Shown here: piece by piece, positions 42,806 to 53,742 of the stretch
Layout: the number at the start of each line of letters is the position of its first letter
Position numbering within the stretch: position 1 is the first letter of the stretch
Source: Porticoccaceae bacterium
Lineage (GTDB): Bacteria > Pseudomonadota > Gammaproteobacteria > Pseudomonadales > Porticoccaceae
Length of the DNA: 64,000 nt
Assembly (NCBI GenBank): GCA_026005035.1
Contig: BPKH01000004.1
Span: forward strand, 62,001-126,000
Direction: 5' to 3'
The notes under the pieces: model-generated
Told to the model about the DNA's origin: nothing
What the model saw: the letters and a program-made list of their open reading frames with translations, nothing else
The model's database searches: none
Position numbers and translations under genes: made by a program

Positions 42806-43644
42806 CGAGTCGCCGGCGGGCGGACCTCGACCAGCCGGATCTGCCGGCTGTCGCCGTCGGCCACCGTGAAGGTGAAGCCGTCCAGGGTGATCTGCTCGCC
42901 CACCTTGGGGAAGCCCCCGAAGGCCTTGAGGAGGACGCCGCCGATGGTGTCGAACTCCTCGTCGCTGAAGCCGGCGTCGAAGGCCTCGTTGAATTCCTCG
43001 ATGGGGGTGAGCGCGCTGACCAGGGCGCTGCCGTCGGGGCGGCGCTGGATGGGCTCGAACTCCTCCTCGTCGGTCTCGTCTTCGATCTCCCCGACGATCT
43101 CTTCGAGCACGTCTTCGATGGTCACCAGGCCCGCCACGCTCCCGTACTCGTCCACCACCACCGCCATGTGGTAGCGGCGCTCGCGGAATTCCCGCAGCAG
43201 CACGTTGAGCCGCTTGCTTTCCGGCACGATGGTCGCGGGGCGCAGCAGGCGTTCGAGGCAGAAGCTCTCCTTGCCAGCGAGGGCCACCTTGAGCAGGTCC
43301 TTGGCCAGGAGGATGCCACGCACGTCGTCCAGGGATTCGCCGACCACCGGAAATCGCGAGTGGTTCGATTCGACGGCCACCCCCAGCACGTCGTCGAGGC
43401 TGTCGTCGACGCGGACCACCACCATCCGGGAGCGGGGCACCATGATGTCCCGGACCTGGAGGTCGGCCACCCGCAAGGCGCCCTCGATGATGCGCAGGGC
43501 GTCGTCGTCGAGCAGCTTGTTGGCCCGCGCCACGCGGAGGATCTGGAGCAGATCTTCCTGGGAGCGGGGTTCGCTGGAGAAGGCCTGGGCGAGTCGCTCG
43601 AGCCAGGATCTCGGCTCCTGGCCGTTGGCGTCGTCGTCACTCAT
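42802..43644 (-). CDS. corC: CorC/HlyC-type CBS-domain protein
   Basis: The 280-residue product has two CBS domains (VRDIMVPRSRMVVVRVDDSL and YHMAVVVDEYGSVAGLVTIE) and a C-terminal CorC_HlyC domain (GFTFTVADGDSRQIRLVEV). It lacks the membrane DUF21 domain, as in the short CorC linked to magnesium and cobalt efflux. It lies between ybeY and lnt in the conserved cluster, overlapping both neighbours by a few bases. Confidence 0.95.
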   Translation of the reverse strand: MSDDDANGQEPRSWLERLAQAFSSEPRSQEDLLQILRVARANKLLDDDALRIIEGALRVADLQVRDIMVPRSRMVVVRVDDSLDDVLGVAVESNHSRFPVVGESLDDVRGILLAKDLLKVALAGKESFCLERLLRPATIVPESKRLNVLLREFRERRYHMAVVVDEYGSVAGLVTIEDVLEEIVGEIEDETDEEEFEPIQRRPDGSALVSALTPIEEFNEAFDAGFSDEEFDTIGGVLLKAFGGFPKVGEQITLDGFTFTVADGDSRQIRLVEVRPPATR

Positions 43645-44134
43645 GGTGGGTGGTCGCAGCAGACGGGGATGCCAGGAAATCGTCGCCATAGGGGGGGGAA
43701 TAACCCAGGGCGGTGAGGATCTCGGTTTCCAGCGCCTCCATGCGCGCCGCTTCGGCCTCGTCCTGGTGGTCGTAGCCGAGCAGGTGCAGGGTGCCGTGGA
43801 CGACCAGGTGCGCCCAGTGGGCGTCGGGATCCTTCCCTTGGGCGCGGGCCTCTTCGGCCACCAACGGCGCGCACACCGCCAGGTCGCCGAGAAAGCGGGG
43901 GGTGATCTCCGGCGGCAGCTCGGCGGGAAACGAGAGGACGTTGGTGGGGCGGGGGCGGTTGCGGTAGCGGCCGTTGAGGGCGGCCATCTCCTCGCTGCCG
44001 ACGACGCGCACGGCCAGCTCCACCTCGCCCACCCCCAGCCGGTCCAACGCCGCCTCCACCCAGCGGGCGAAGCGGAGCGGGTCGGGGACCTCGGGACAGC
44101 CGGAGGCGTCTTCCACGTGGACTGTGGCGGTCAT
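43637..44134 (-). CDS. ybeY: Endoribonuclease YbeY
   Basis: YbeY takes part in 16S rRNA 3-prime maturation and ribosome quality control. The 165-residue product has the zinc site HGTLHLLGYDH, preceded by RPTNVLSFPAELP and GDLAVCAPLVAEEA. The start overlaps phoH (four bases) and the end overlaps corC, giving tight coupling. The length is usual. Confidence 0.97.
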   Translation of the reverse strand: MTATVHVEDASGCPEVPDPLRFARWVEAALDRLGVGEVELAVRVVGSEEMAALNGRYRNRPRPTNVLSFPAELPPEITPRFLGDLAVCAPLVAEEARAQGKDPDAHWAHLVVHGTLHLLGYDHQDEAEAARMEALETEILTALGYSPPYGDDFLASPSAATTHHE

Positions 44135-45192
44135 GGCTGGCCCGCCCGTTCGGCGCTCTCGTGGGACTCGTAGGCGTCCACGATGCGCTGGACCAGGGGG
44201 TGGCGCACCACGTCCCGCGAGTCGAAGAAGGTGAAGCTGATCTCCTCCACGCCGCGCAGCACCTCGACGGCGTGGCGCAGCCCCGAGGGCGTGCCGCGCG
44301 GCAGGTCGATCTGGGAGAGATCGCCGGTGATGACGACGGTGGAGCCGAAACCGATGCGGGTGAGGAACATCTTCATCTGCTCGCGGGTGGTGTTCTGGCT
44401 CTCGTCGAGGATGATGAAGGCGTTGTTGAGGGTTCGGCCGCGCATGTAGGCGAGGGGCGCGATCTCGATCACGTTGCGCTCCACCAGCTTGCCCACGGTC
44501 TCCACCCCGAGCATTTCGTACAGGGCGTCGTAGAGGGGGCGCAGGTAGGGGTCCACCTTCTGGGACAGGTCGCCGGGCAGAAAGCCCAGCTTCTCGCCCG
44601 CCTCCACCGCCGGGCGCACCAGGACGATGCGGTCCACTTCGTCGCGCAGCAGGGCCTCCACGGCGCAGGCCACCGCCAAGTAGGTCTTGCCGGTGCCCGC
44701 CGGGCCGATGCCGAAGTTGACGTCGTGGGTCTGGACCGCGCGCACGTAGCGCTGCTGGTTGGCCCCGCGGGGGCGCACGTGCCCCTTCTTGGTGCGGATG
44801 ACGATGAGGTCCTCGACCCGCTGCTGGCCGTCGGTGGCCGCGGATTGTTCCATGCGCAGCTCCAGATCCGACTGTTGGAGGAAGAGGTGGAGGGTGTCCG
44901 CCGACAACCCGCCCTCCCCGGCCGCCTCGCGATAGAGGTGGAGGAGCAGGTTGCCCGCCGCTTCGGCGTTGCGGTCCGGCCCCGAGATGGAGAAGAGGTT
45001 GCCGCGGTTGGCGATGCGGATGTTGAGGCGCCGCTCGATCTGGCGCAGGTGCTCGTCGAACTGTCCGCACAGGTTGGCCAGACGCTTGGCGTCGTCCGGC
45101 TCGAGACGAATGGTCAGGGTTCGCGTCAACTCGGCGACGGGCCTCACGGAAAGGTTGCGCTCGCTGCCAAGGATAGCGGTTGACCGGCCCAC
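44131..45192 (-). CDS. ybeZ: PhoH-like ATPase (YbeZ)
   Basis: This is a PhoH-family ATPase of probable RNA-related function, partner of YbeY. The 353-residue product has Walker A GPAGTGKTYLAVA, the LVRPAVEAGEKLGFLPGDL stretch and Walker B AFIILDESQN. The GTG at 45192 is taken as the start; a GTG at 45147 giving 338 residues (VRPVAELTRTL) is equally possible, since neither has a clear ribosome binding site. It follows miaB by about 18 bases. Confidence 0.93.
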   Translation of the reverse strand: MGRSTAILGSERNLSVRPVAELTRTLTIRLEPDDAKRLANLCGQFDEHLRQIERRLNIRIANRGNLFSISGPDRNAEAAGNLLLHLYREAAGEGGLSADTLHLFLQQSDLELRMEQSAATDGQQRVEDLIVIRTKKGHVRPRGANQQRYVRAVQTHDVNFGIGPAGTGKTYLAVACAVEALLRDEVDRIVLVRPAVEAGEKLGFLPGDLSQKVDPYLRPLYDALYEMLGVETVGKLVERNVIEIAPLAYMRGRTLNNAFIILDESQNTTREQMKMFLTRIGFGSTVVITGDLSQIDLPRGTPSGLRHAVEVLRGVEEISFTFFDSRDVVRHPLVQRIVDAYESHESAERAGQP

Positions 45193-45210
45193 TGCAAGGG
45201 GGGAGACGGA

Positions 45211-46566
45211 CTAGCGGCCATCTTCCAGCGCGCGCAGCACCCCCCGCAGGGAGTGGGGCAGGGCCTCGGTGATCTCCACCCGGGCGAAGCGGCCGATGGC
45301 GGTGAGATCGTCGCAGCGGAAGTTGACCACCCGGTTGTTTTCGGTGCGCCCTTGCAGTTGCCCCGGATCCCGGCGGGAGACCCCGGTCACCAGCACCCGC
45401 TCCACCGAGCCCACCATCCGCCGGGAGATCTCCTGGGCACTCTGGGCCAAGCGGTGCTGGAGCAGGGCGAGGCGGCGCTTTTTGACCTCCAGGGGGGTTT
45501 CGTCCGGCAGTTGCGCCGCCGGCGTGCCGGGGCGAGGGCTGAACAGAAACGAAAAGGAGGCGTCGAAGCCCACCGCTTCAACCAGGGCCAGGGTCGCCTC
45601 GAAGTCTTCTTCGCTCTCCCCCGGAAAGCCGACGATGAAGTCGGAGGAGATGCTGATCCCCGGCCGGGCGCGGCGGATCCGCTCCACCAACTCCAAGTAT
45701 TGGGCGGCGGTATAGCCCCGCTCCATGGCCGCGAGCACGCGGTCGGAGCCGCTCTGCACCGGCAGGTGGAGGTGGGCGGCGAGCTTGGGCACCTCGGCGA
45801 AGGCCGCCACCAGATCGTCGTCGAATTCGGCGGGGTGGGAGGTGGTGAAGCGGATCCGCTCGATCCCCTCGATCTCCGCCACGTAGGCGATCAGCTCGGC
45901 GAGCCCCGCCACGCCCCCGCCGGGCAATTCGCCCCGATAGGCGTCCACGTTCTGGCCGAGCAGGTTCACCTCGCGCACGCCCCGCTGTGCCAGGTGCGCC
46001 ACCTCCGCCAGCACGTCGGCCACCGGCCGGCTCACCTCCGGTCCCCGGGTGTAGGGCACCACGCAAAAGGTGCAGTAGCGCGAACAGCCCTCCATGACCG
46101 ACACGAAGGCGGTTCCTCCGTCGGGCTCCGGGCGGGGGAGCCGGTCGAACTTTTCCACCTCGGGGAAGCTCACGTCCACCACGGGGCCCGGTGCGCGGGC
46201 CCGCTCGGCGATGAGTTCGGGCACCCGGTGCAGCGTCTGGGGACCGAAGATGAGATCCACGTGGGGCGCGCGGCGGGCGAGGGCCGCCCCCTCCTGGCTG
46301 GCCACGCAGCCGCCCACCCCGATCACCACCTCCGGGCGGCGCGCTTTGATGGCCTTCCAGCGGCCCAGCTGGTGGTAGACCTTTTCCTCCGCCTTTTCGC
46401 GGATGGCGCAGGTATTGAGCAGCAGGACGTCGGCTTCTTCGGGATCGTCGGTGGGCACGAGCTCGAGGGTCTCGCCGAGGAGTTCGGCGAGGCGCTTCGA
46501 GTCGTATTCGTTCATCTGGCAGCCGTGGGTGACCAGATGGACTTTCTTGACCGCCCGCTGGGCCAT
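45211..46566 (-). CDS. miaB: tRNA-2-methylthio-N6-isopentenyladenosine methylthiotransferase
   Basis: MiaB adds methylthio to i6A37 of tRNAs that read UNN codons. The 451-residue product has the UPF0004 domain cysteines ([31 protein letters not shown]), the radical SAM motif CSRYCTFC and a C-terminal TRAM domain ([20 protein letters not shown]). It is the first gene of the leftward miaB-phoH-ybeY-corC-lnt cluster. Confidence 0.97.
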   Translation of the reverse strand: MAQRAVKKVHLVTHGCQMNEYDSKRLAELLGETLELVPTDDPEEADVLLLNTCAIREKAEEKVYHQLGRWKAIKARRPEVVIGVGGCVASQEGAALARRAPHVDLIFGPQTLHRVPELIAERARAPGPVVDVSFPEVEKFDRLPRPEPDGGTAFVSVMEGCSRYCTFCVVPYTRGPEVSRPVADVLAEVAHLAQRGVREVNLLGQNVDAYRGELPGGGVAGLAELIAYVAEIEGIERIRFTTSHPAEFDDDLVAAFAEVPKLAAHLHLPVQSGSDRVLAAMERGYTAAQYLELVERIRRARPGISISSDFIVGFPGESEEDFEATLALVEAVGFDASFSFLFSPRPGTPAAQLPDETPLEVKKRRLALLQHRLAQSAQEISRRMVGSVERVLVTGVSRRDPGQLQGRTENNRVVNFRCDDLTAIGRFARVEITEALPHSLRGVLRALEDGR

Positions 46567-46595
46567 GGCTGGACCGAGCTCGACGAGGGAGCGCG

Positions 46596-46601
46596 ATTAT
46601 A
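46596..46601 (-). promoter_or_regulatory. -10 element (TATAAT) for miaB operon
   Basis: A perfect TATAAT on the minus strand lies 29 bases before the miaB ATG, with TTTCAA 18 bases upstream as a poor -35. The same 30-base arrangement precedes leuS, proA and mrdA. Confidence 0.5.
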
Positions 46602-46692
46602 ACTTTTCCCGCTCCGCGGTTGAAAAACGTCCATCGGCCCCCAATCTGGCGGTCCTGTGGTACGCTCAAGACCATCGCCGAGGTCGCATCCG

Positions 46693-47022
46693 ATGCCCAG
46701 GGATTCCATCTACAAAGTGATCTTCGTCAACCAGGGCCAGGTCTACGAGATCTACGCCCGCCGGATCTCCCAGGGAGACCTCTGGGGATTCTTGGAGGTG
46801 GAGCAGTTCGTCTTCGGTGAGCGCACCCAGATGATTGTCGATCCCGGCGAAGAGCGGCTCAAGAACGAGTTTTCGGCGGTGCGGCGCAGTTACATCCCCC
46901 TCCACGCGGTGATCCGCATCGACGAGGTGGAGAAGGAAGGGGTGTGCAAGATCACCGAGGTGCGGGGCAACGTCGCCCAGTTCCCCTATTCGCCGGTGGC
47001 GCCCCGTCCGCCCAAGGGCTGA
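46693..47022 (+). CDS. DUF1820 family protein
   Basis: The 109-residue product starts MPRDSIYKVIFVNQGQVYEI and includes GFLEVEQFVFGERTQ and SYIPLHAVIRIDEVEKEG, the DUF1820 pattern. This family is widespread in gammaproteobacteria, often beside miaB as here, and has no known function. It is divergent from miaB. The next small gene starts 11 bases later. Confidence 0.88.
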   Translation: MPRDSIYKVIFVNQGQVYEIYARRISQGDLWGFLEVEQFVFGERTQMIVDPGEERLKNEFSAVRRSYIPLHAVIRIDEVEKEGVCKITEVRGNVAQFPYSPVAPRPPKG

Positions 47023-47033
47023 GGCCACGCGGC

Positions 47034-47291
47034 TTGGCCCGCTGGTTGGCACTGTTTCTCGCCCTCGCCCTGTCGGCCCTGTTCCTGCCCCGTTGGGATC
47101 TCTGGGTGCGCGACCAGCCGTTTGCTGCTTACCGATTGGCCGCGGAAGGGTTTTGGCGTCCGACCGCCTGCCGCGTGGCGGCGCGCGAGCGGGGCGCGGT
47201 CGCCTTCCGCTGCCGCAGGCGGACCCTGTACGAAAGGCTCCTCGGCACCGCGGCGCGCACCCTGCCGGACGACTCCGGAGAAGTTCCATGA
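47034..47291 (+). CDS. Small membrane-anchored protein, unknown
   Basis: The 85-residue product reads from a TTG at 47034 with GAGG nine bases upstream. It has one N-terminal hydrophobic segment (ARWLALFLALALSALFLP) and a basic, Arg-rich body containing TACRVAARERGAVAFRCRRR with two cysteines. The end overlaps the tesB ATG by four bases (ATGA), which supports a genuine coupled gene. I do not recognise a family. Confidence 0.55.
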   Translation: MARWLALFLALALSALFLPRWDLWVRDQPFAAYRLAAEGFWRPTACRVAARERGAVAFRCRRRTLYERLLGTAARTLPDDSGEVP

Positions 47292-48145
47292 ACGCCTCTT
47301 CCCCCCTGCTCGCCGCCCTGTGGCTCGAGGCCCTCGACGACTTCCTGTTTCGTGGCACCACGCCCAAGCCCTCCCTGGAGCGGATCTTTGGCGGCCAGGT
47401 GATGGCTCAGTCGGTCAACGCGGCGGCCCGCACCGCGCCGCCCGGTCGCGAGCTCCACTCCTTCCACGCCTACTTCCTGCGGCCCGGCGACCCCGAGCGC
47501 CCGATCCTCTTCGAGGTGGAGCCGGTGCGGGATGGGCGGACCACCAGCACCCGCCGGGTGGTGGCCATCCAGCGGGGGCGGGCGATCTACGTCGCCTCCC
47601 TGTCGTTCATGGACCAGGCGCCCGGCTTTTCCCACCAGGAACCGATGCCCCCTGGCACGCCCCCCGACGAGATGGAAACCGAAGAGGAGTACCTGGCGCG
47701 GATGGCCCGCAAGTATCCCGGCAAGTTCACCACCGAGCGGCTGTTCCCCGAATGGGAGATCCGCTGGCCCCGGGGCTTCGATCCCTTCGAGGCGGCGGGG
47801 CGGGCGCCGGTGCTCGAGACTTGGCTGCGCCTGCGCACGAGGGTGCCCGTCGATCCCCTGCACAGTTGGACGCTGCTCGCCTACGCCTCCGACTTCGGCC
47901 TGGTGGCGGCCGCCTCGCTGCCCCACGCCATCGACCCTTTCCGCGAGCGGATCCAGATGTTGAGTCTCGACCACGGGATGTGGTTCCACGATCTCGGCGA
48001 TGTCAACGACTGGCTCTACTACCGGGCCGAGAGCCACTGGTCGGGGCGCGGCCGCGGCCTCAACATCGGCAAGATCTACCAGCGGGACGGACGCCTGTTG
48101 GCCACCACGGTGCAAGAGGGCCTGATGCGTCTGACCCAATCCTGA
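47288..48145 (+). CDS. tesB: Acyl-CoA thioesterase II
   Basis: TesB hydrolyses medium- and long-chain acyl-CoAs. The 285-residue product is a double hotdog protein: RIFGGQVMAQSVNAAARTA and LHSFHAYFLRPGD in the first half, SLDHGMWFH and LLATTVQEGLMR in the second. The Asp and Gln of the catalytic triad are in these last two motifs. Length matches E. coli TesB (286). Confidence 0.95.
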   Translation: MNASSPLLAALWLEALDDFLFRGTTPKPSLERIFGGQVMAQSVNAAARTAPPGRELHSFHAYFLRPGDPERPILFEVEPVRDGRTTSTRRVVAIQRGRAIYVASLSFMDQAPGFSHQEPMPPGTPPDEMETEEEYLARMARKYPGKFTTERLFPEWEIRWPRGFDPFEAAGRAPVLETWLRLRTRVPVDPLHSWTLLAYASDFGLVAAASLPHAIDPFRERIQMLSLDHGMWFHDLGDVNDWLYYRAESHWSGRGRGLNIGKIYQRDGRLLATTVQEGLMRLTQS

Positions 48146-48200
48146 GGAAAATGCCCTTTCCGGGCATCGCCCATTGACCCCGGCCACTGCGGCGGCTCCA

Positions 48201-50468
<2,268 letters not shown>

Positions 50469-50594
50469 GGCATCCCCCGAGCCATCAGCCGGCGGCCACT
50501 ATAGAGCGGGCCGCACCCTTCCACAACCCGCACTCCGCCCCGCGCGCCGCGGCCGCGGATCCCTGCGCTCGGTCCCGATGCGTCCTTTTCCCCG

Positions 50595-51641
50595 TCAGTC
50601 GGCCAGTTCAGCTCCCTTGAAAAGCGCTTCCGCCAGGGCGCGCACGGGCGCGGGCAGCGGCAGCCGGTGTAGCTCCCCGAGCGCCGCCCAACGGCGGCCG
50701 GGGTGTTCGGCGGTTGCCTGGGGCTCGGCCCGGCAGAGCAGGGGGTGGTATTCGAGCACGAAGTGGCTGAAGGCGTGGCGTCGCGCCGGCAGTTCCCGAA
50801 ATGGCTGGAGCCGCCAGCCACCCAGGGTGGGGGGCACTTCCGCGGCGAGTTCGGGGAAGGCCCAGAGTCCGCCCCACAACCCCTCGGGTGGGCGGCGTTC
50901 GAAGAGCAAGCGGCCCTCGGCGTCGAGGACCAAGAGCCATCGCCGCCGGCGCACCGGCAGGGTGCGGGCGGGGCGGGGCGCGGGCAGTTCGGTCTGCCGT
51001 CCCTGGCGTCGGGCGAGACAGTCTTCGGAAACCGGACAGGCCGCGCAGACGGGTCGCACCCGGGTGCACAGCACAGCACCCAGGTCCATGAGCGCTTGGC
51101 TGTAGTCGCCGCAGCGACTGGCGGGCAGGCGTTCCTCGGCCAGGCGCCACAGGCGCTCGGCCACCGCGGTCGAGCCCGGCCAACCTTCCACCCCCGCGTG
51201 GCGCGCCAGCACCCGGCGGACGTTGCCGTCGAGGATCGCCGCCGGCTGCTCGAAGGCGATGGAGAGAATGGCGCCGGCGGTGGATCGCCCAATGCCGGGT
51301 AGGCGCTGCAGGGCCTGCGGATCCCTCGGCAACTCGCCGCCGTGGTCGGCGAGGATTCGCCGCGCGGCGCGGTGGAGATTGCGCGCCCGGGCGTAGTAGC
51401 CAAGGCCGGCCCAGTGGGCGAGCACCTCTTCCTCGTCGGCGGCGGCGAGGCTCGCCACGTCGGGAAAGCGCGCCACGAACCGCTCGAAAAACGGGATGGC
51501 GGTGCTCACTCGGGTCTGCTGGAGCATGATCTCCGAAACCCACACCCGGTAGGGGGTGACGGCGCGTCGCCAGGGCAGGTCCCGGCGGCCGTGGCGGTCG
51601 TACCAGGCGAGCAGGCGCGCCGCGAACCCTTGCCCGGCCAC
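50595..51641 (-). CDS. mutY: Adenine DNA glycosylase
   Basis: MutY removes adenine mispaired with 8-oxoguanine. The 348-residue product has the helix-hairpin-helix LPGIGRSTAGAILSIAFEQP with the catalytic Asp in ILDGNVRRVLAR, the catalytic Glu in VSEIMLQQTRV, the iron-sulfur cysteines (CTRVRPVCAACPVSEDC) and a C-terminal NUDIX-like domain. The GTG start is used because it directly follows the asmA stop. The asmA-mutY-yggX order is common in gammaproteobacteria. Confidence 0.97.
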   Translation of the reverse strand: MAGQGFAARLLAWYDRHGRRDLPWRRAVTPYRVWVSEIMLQQTRVSTAIPFFERFVARFPDVASLAAADEEEVLAHWAGLGYYARARNLHRAARRILADHGGELPRDPQALQRLPGIGRSTAGAILSIAFEQPAAILDGNVRRVLARHAGVEGWPGSTAVAERLWRLAEERLPASRCGDYSQALMDLGAVLCTRVRPVCAACPVSEDCLARRQGRQTELPAPRPARTLPVRRRRWLLVLDAEGRLLFERRPPEGLWGGLWAFPELAAEVPPTLGGWRLQPFRELPARRHAFSHFVLEYHPLLCRAEPQATAEHPGRRWAALGELHRLPLPAPVRALAEALFKGAELAD

Positions 51642-51644
51642 CGT

Positions 51645-53665
51645 TCAGCGCCCCAGAAGGCCACGCAGGGCGTCCTCCAGACCGCCGCGACCCCCTTTCC
51701 TCTCCGTTGGGCAAAAGCCGCTCCAGGAGCTCGCCCTTGAGCAGCGACTCGAGCATCTCGGGGTCCGGCTTGCAGCTCGTCGGCCCGGCCTCTGCAAAAC
51801 GATCTTTGCAGCGCAACAGCAGGGCGCGGCGGGCGAGGCGTGGGTCCACGGCACAGCCCTCGTCGCTGGTGCGCTCGCCGGAGAGGCGGGCCTCGGCGCG
51901 CAGGTCGAAGCGGCCGCGGGGAAGGTCGATTCTGCCGTCGCCGGCGAGGATCAGGTTGCCCGTGCCGGTGCGGTAGGAGGCCAGGTGGACCACCCCGCCG
52001 TCGATGGTAAAAGGGGCTTGCAGGTCGGCGAGGCGGGTGCCTGCCGGCCAGCTTTGGGGCCCTCCGCTCGCCAGGCCGGCGAGGCGGGCCGCTTCGCAAT
52101 AGGCCCGCTCGACGTTGAGCGAGGGCAGGTAGAGCTCGCGGGCGGCGAGTTGGCCTGCGCCGTCGAGATGGGCGAGCAGCGCTTCGCCGGTGAGGCCCGC
52201 GGTCCGCCCCGCCACCTGGGCCGACAGCCGCCCCTCGAGCCGCGCCGCGCCGGCGAAGTGGCGCGCCGCTTGGGCCAGGTCGAGGGCCTCCACGGACAGT
52301 TGGAAATCGATCGCCGGTTCCTCGGGGACCAGTTGGGCGCGGGCGCTGCCCTCCAGGGTGCCGCCGAAGACCGCAAACCGCAGCGGCGCCAGCGACAGGG
52401 TGGCGCGCTGCTTGTGGGCGATGAGCTCCACCGCTGCAAGGGGCAGCGCGCCCACCCGCAGCTCATCCAGGGAGAGGCGCACTCGGGCGGTGCCGTCGAA
52501 GGCGGCGAGGGCGGCCAGGGGAGTGAGGGGTGGCGCACCATCCTGGGTCTGCTCGGCGGATGGGTCGCCGTCGAGGAGCCGGTAGCGGTCCAGATCGAGC
52601 CTTCCCCCCTGGAGCTCCACCTCCAGGGAGGGGGTCCGGCCGAAGTGCACCCGGCCCGAGGCCGCGAGGCGAGCGTCGTCGAGCTCCACCGCCAGGCGCT
52701 CGACGTCCAGGGTCTCCCCGGTGCCGGCGGCGGTCAGCTGGAGGCCGAAGTGGCGGCCGGCTTGGGGGTCGGCGAAGCGGGTCTCCGGCACGATCTGGGC
52801 GAGAGCGCGGGCGAGGTCGCCGGTCGCCTCGAGGGTCAGGGAGTAGCGTGGCGCGGGTGCGGTGGAGAGCACGTCCAGGCGTCCCGACGCCGCGAGACCG
52901 GCGGCCCCGAGCCGTTCCAGGGCCACCCTTCCCCGGGCGGCGGCGAGATCCCACTGCCCGGTCAAACGGGCCTCCACGGGATTTGGCAGCAACCCCCCAA
53001 GGCGCAGTTCGACGCCGGAAGCGGACAGCTGGGATTGCGCCTGGCGCCACTCGAGCTCGCCGGCGAGCGCCACCTCGAGGGGGGCGCGGCTGCCGAGGCA
53101 GCGAAAACCGCAGGCGGAAGGGGGCGGGGCCCTGTCCGCCCAGGCGCTGGATATCGAGGAGCACTCCTTCCAGTTGGTGGCTGGAACCGTCGGCTGAGGC
53201 GATGTCCAGCCGCCCGTCGGTGACGAGAATCCGGCCCACCGCGAGGGCGAAATCGCGCCCCAGGGCGACTTCGCCCCCGCCCGCGGCGGGTGCCGCCGCG
53301 GCGGACTCGAGGCGGGTGAGGGCGAGTTCGGCGCCCTCGAGCTCCAGGGCGCGGATCTCGATCCGCCGCTGCAAGAGCGGCCACAGGGCGAGCTGGAAGC
53401 GCACCGCCTCCGCGCGCGAGGGCGCGACTCCCAGTGCCGGCGCGCTCAGGGACACCCGGTGGGCGGCGAGCGCCAGCTCGGGCACGAGGTCGAGCTCGAG
53501 CGCACCGCCGATGGTCAGCTCCACCCCGGCGCGCCGGGCGGCGCCCTCCAGGGCCGCCCGGTAGTCGTCGGGATCGACGGCGAAGCGCAGCCAGGCGGCG
53601 GCGCCGACCGCCACCAGGAGCAGCACCGCCGCCGCCCAACCCAGAACGCGCACGCCACTTTTCAT
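51645..53665 (-). CDS. asmA: AsmA family protein (two single-base frameshifts)
   Basis: AsmA-type proteins are anchored in the inner membrane and are thought to bridge lipids to the outer membrane. Read through two frameshifts, the product is about 672 residues: a membrane anchor (VLGWAAAVLLLVAVGAAAWL), the AsmA N-terminal domain (LELDLVPELALAAHRVSLS), and the AsmA_2 C-terminal domain (LDGAGQLAARELYLPSLNVE, AGDGRIDLPRGRFDLRAEA). The frame breaks at six G (53079-53084) and at five C (51691-51695); one base fewer in each restores a continuous product ending LEDALRGLLGR. GGGAGGAT precedes the ATG. Confidence 0.87.
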
Positions 53666-53742
53666 CGCCGAATCCTCCCGCCGAGAGAACCAGTGTAACG
53701 GCGCTCGGGGGAGCGGTGGACCCCCCTTCTCCCCGGATGGCC

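Noticed and set aside
37067-46566. A recent inversion separating leuS-lptE-holA from nadD-rsfS-rlmH
   Set aside because: The E. coli order suggested it, but the same arrangement is what I recall in Pseudomonas, so it is probably ancestral in this lineage.
48151-48167. Hairpin ATGCCC/GGGCAT just after tesB as a terminator
   Set aside because: The stem is short and there is no T tract, so I could not support termination.
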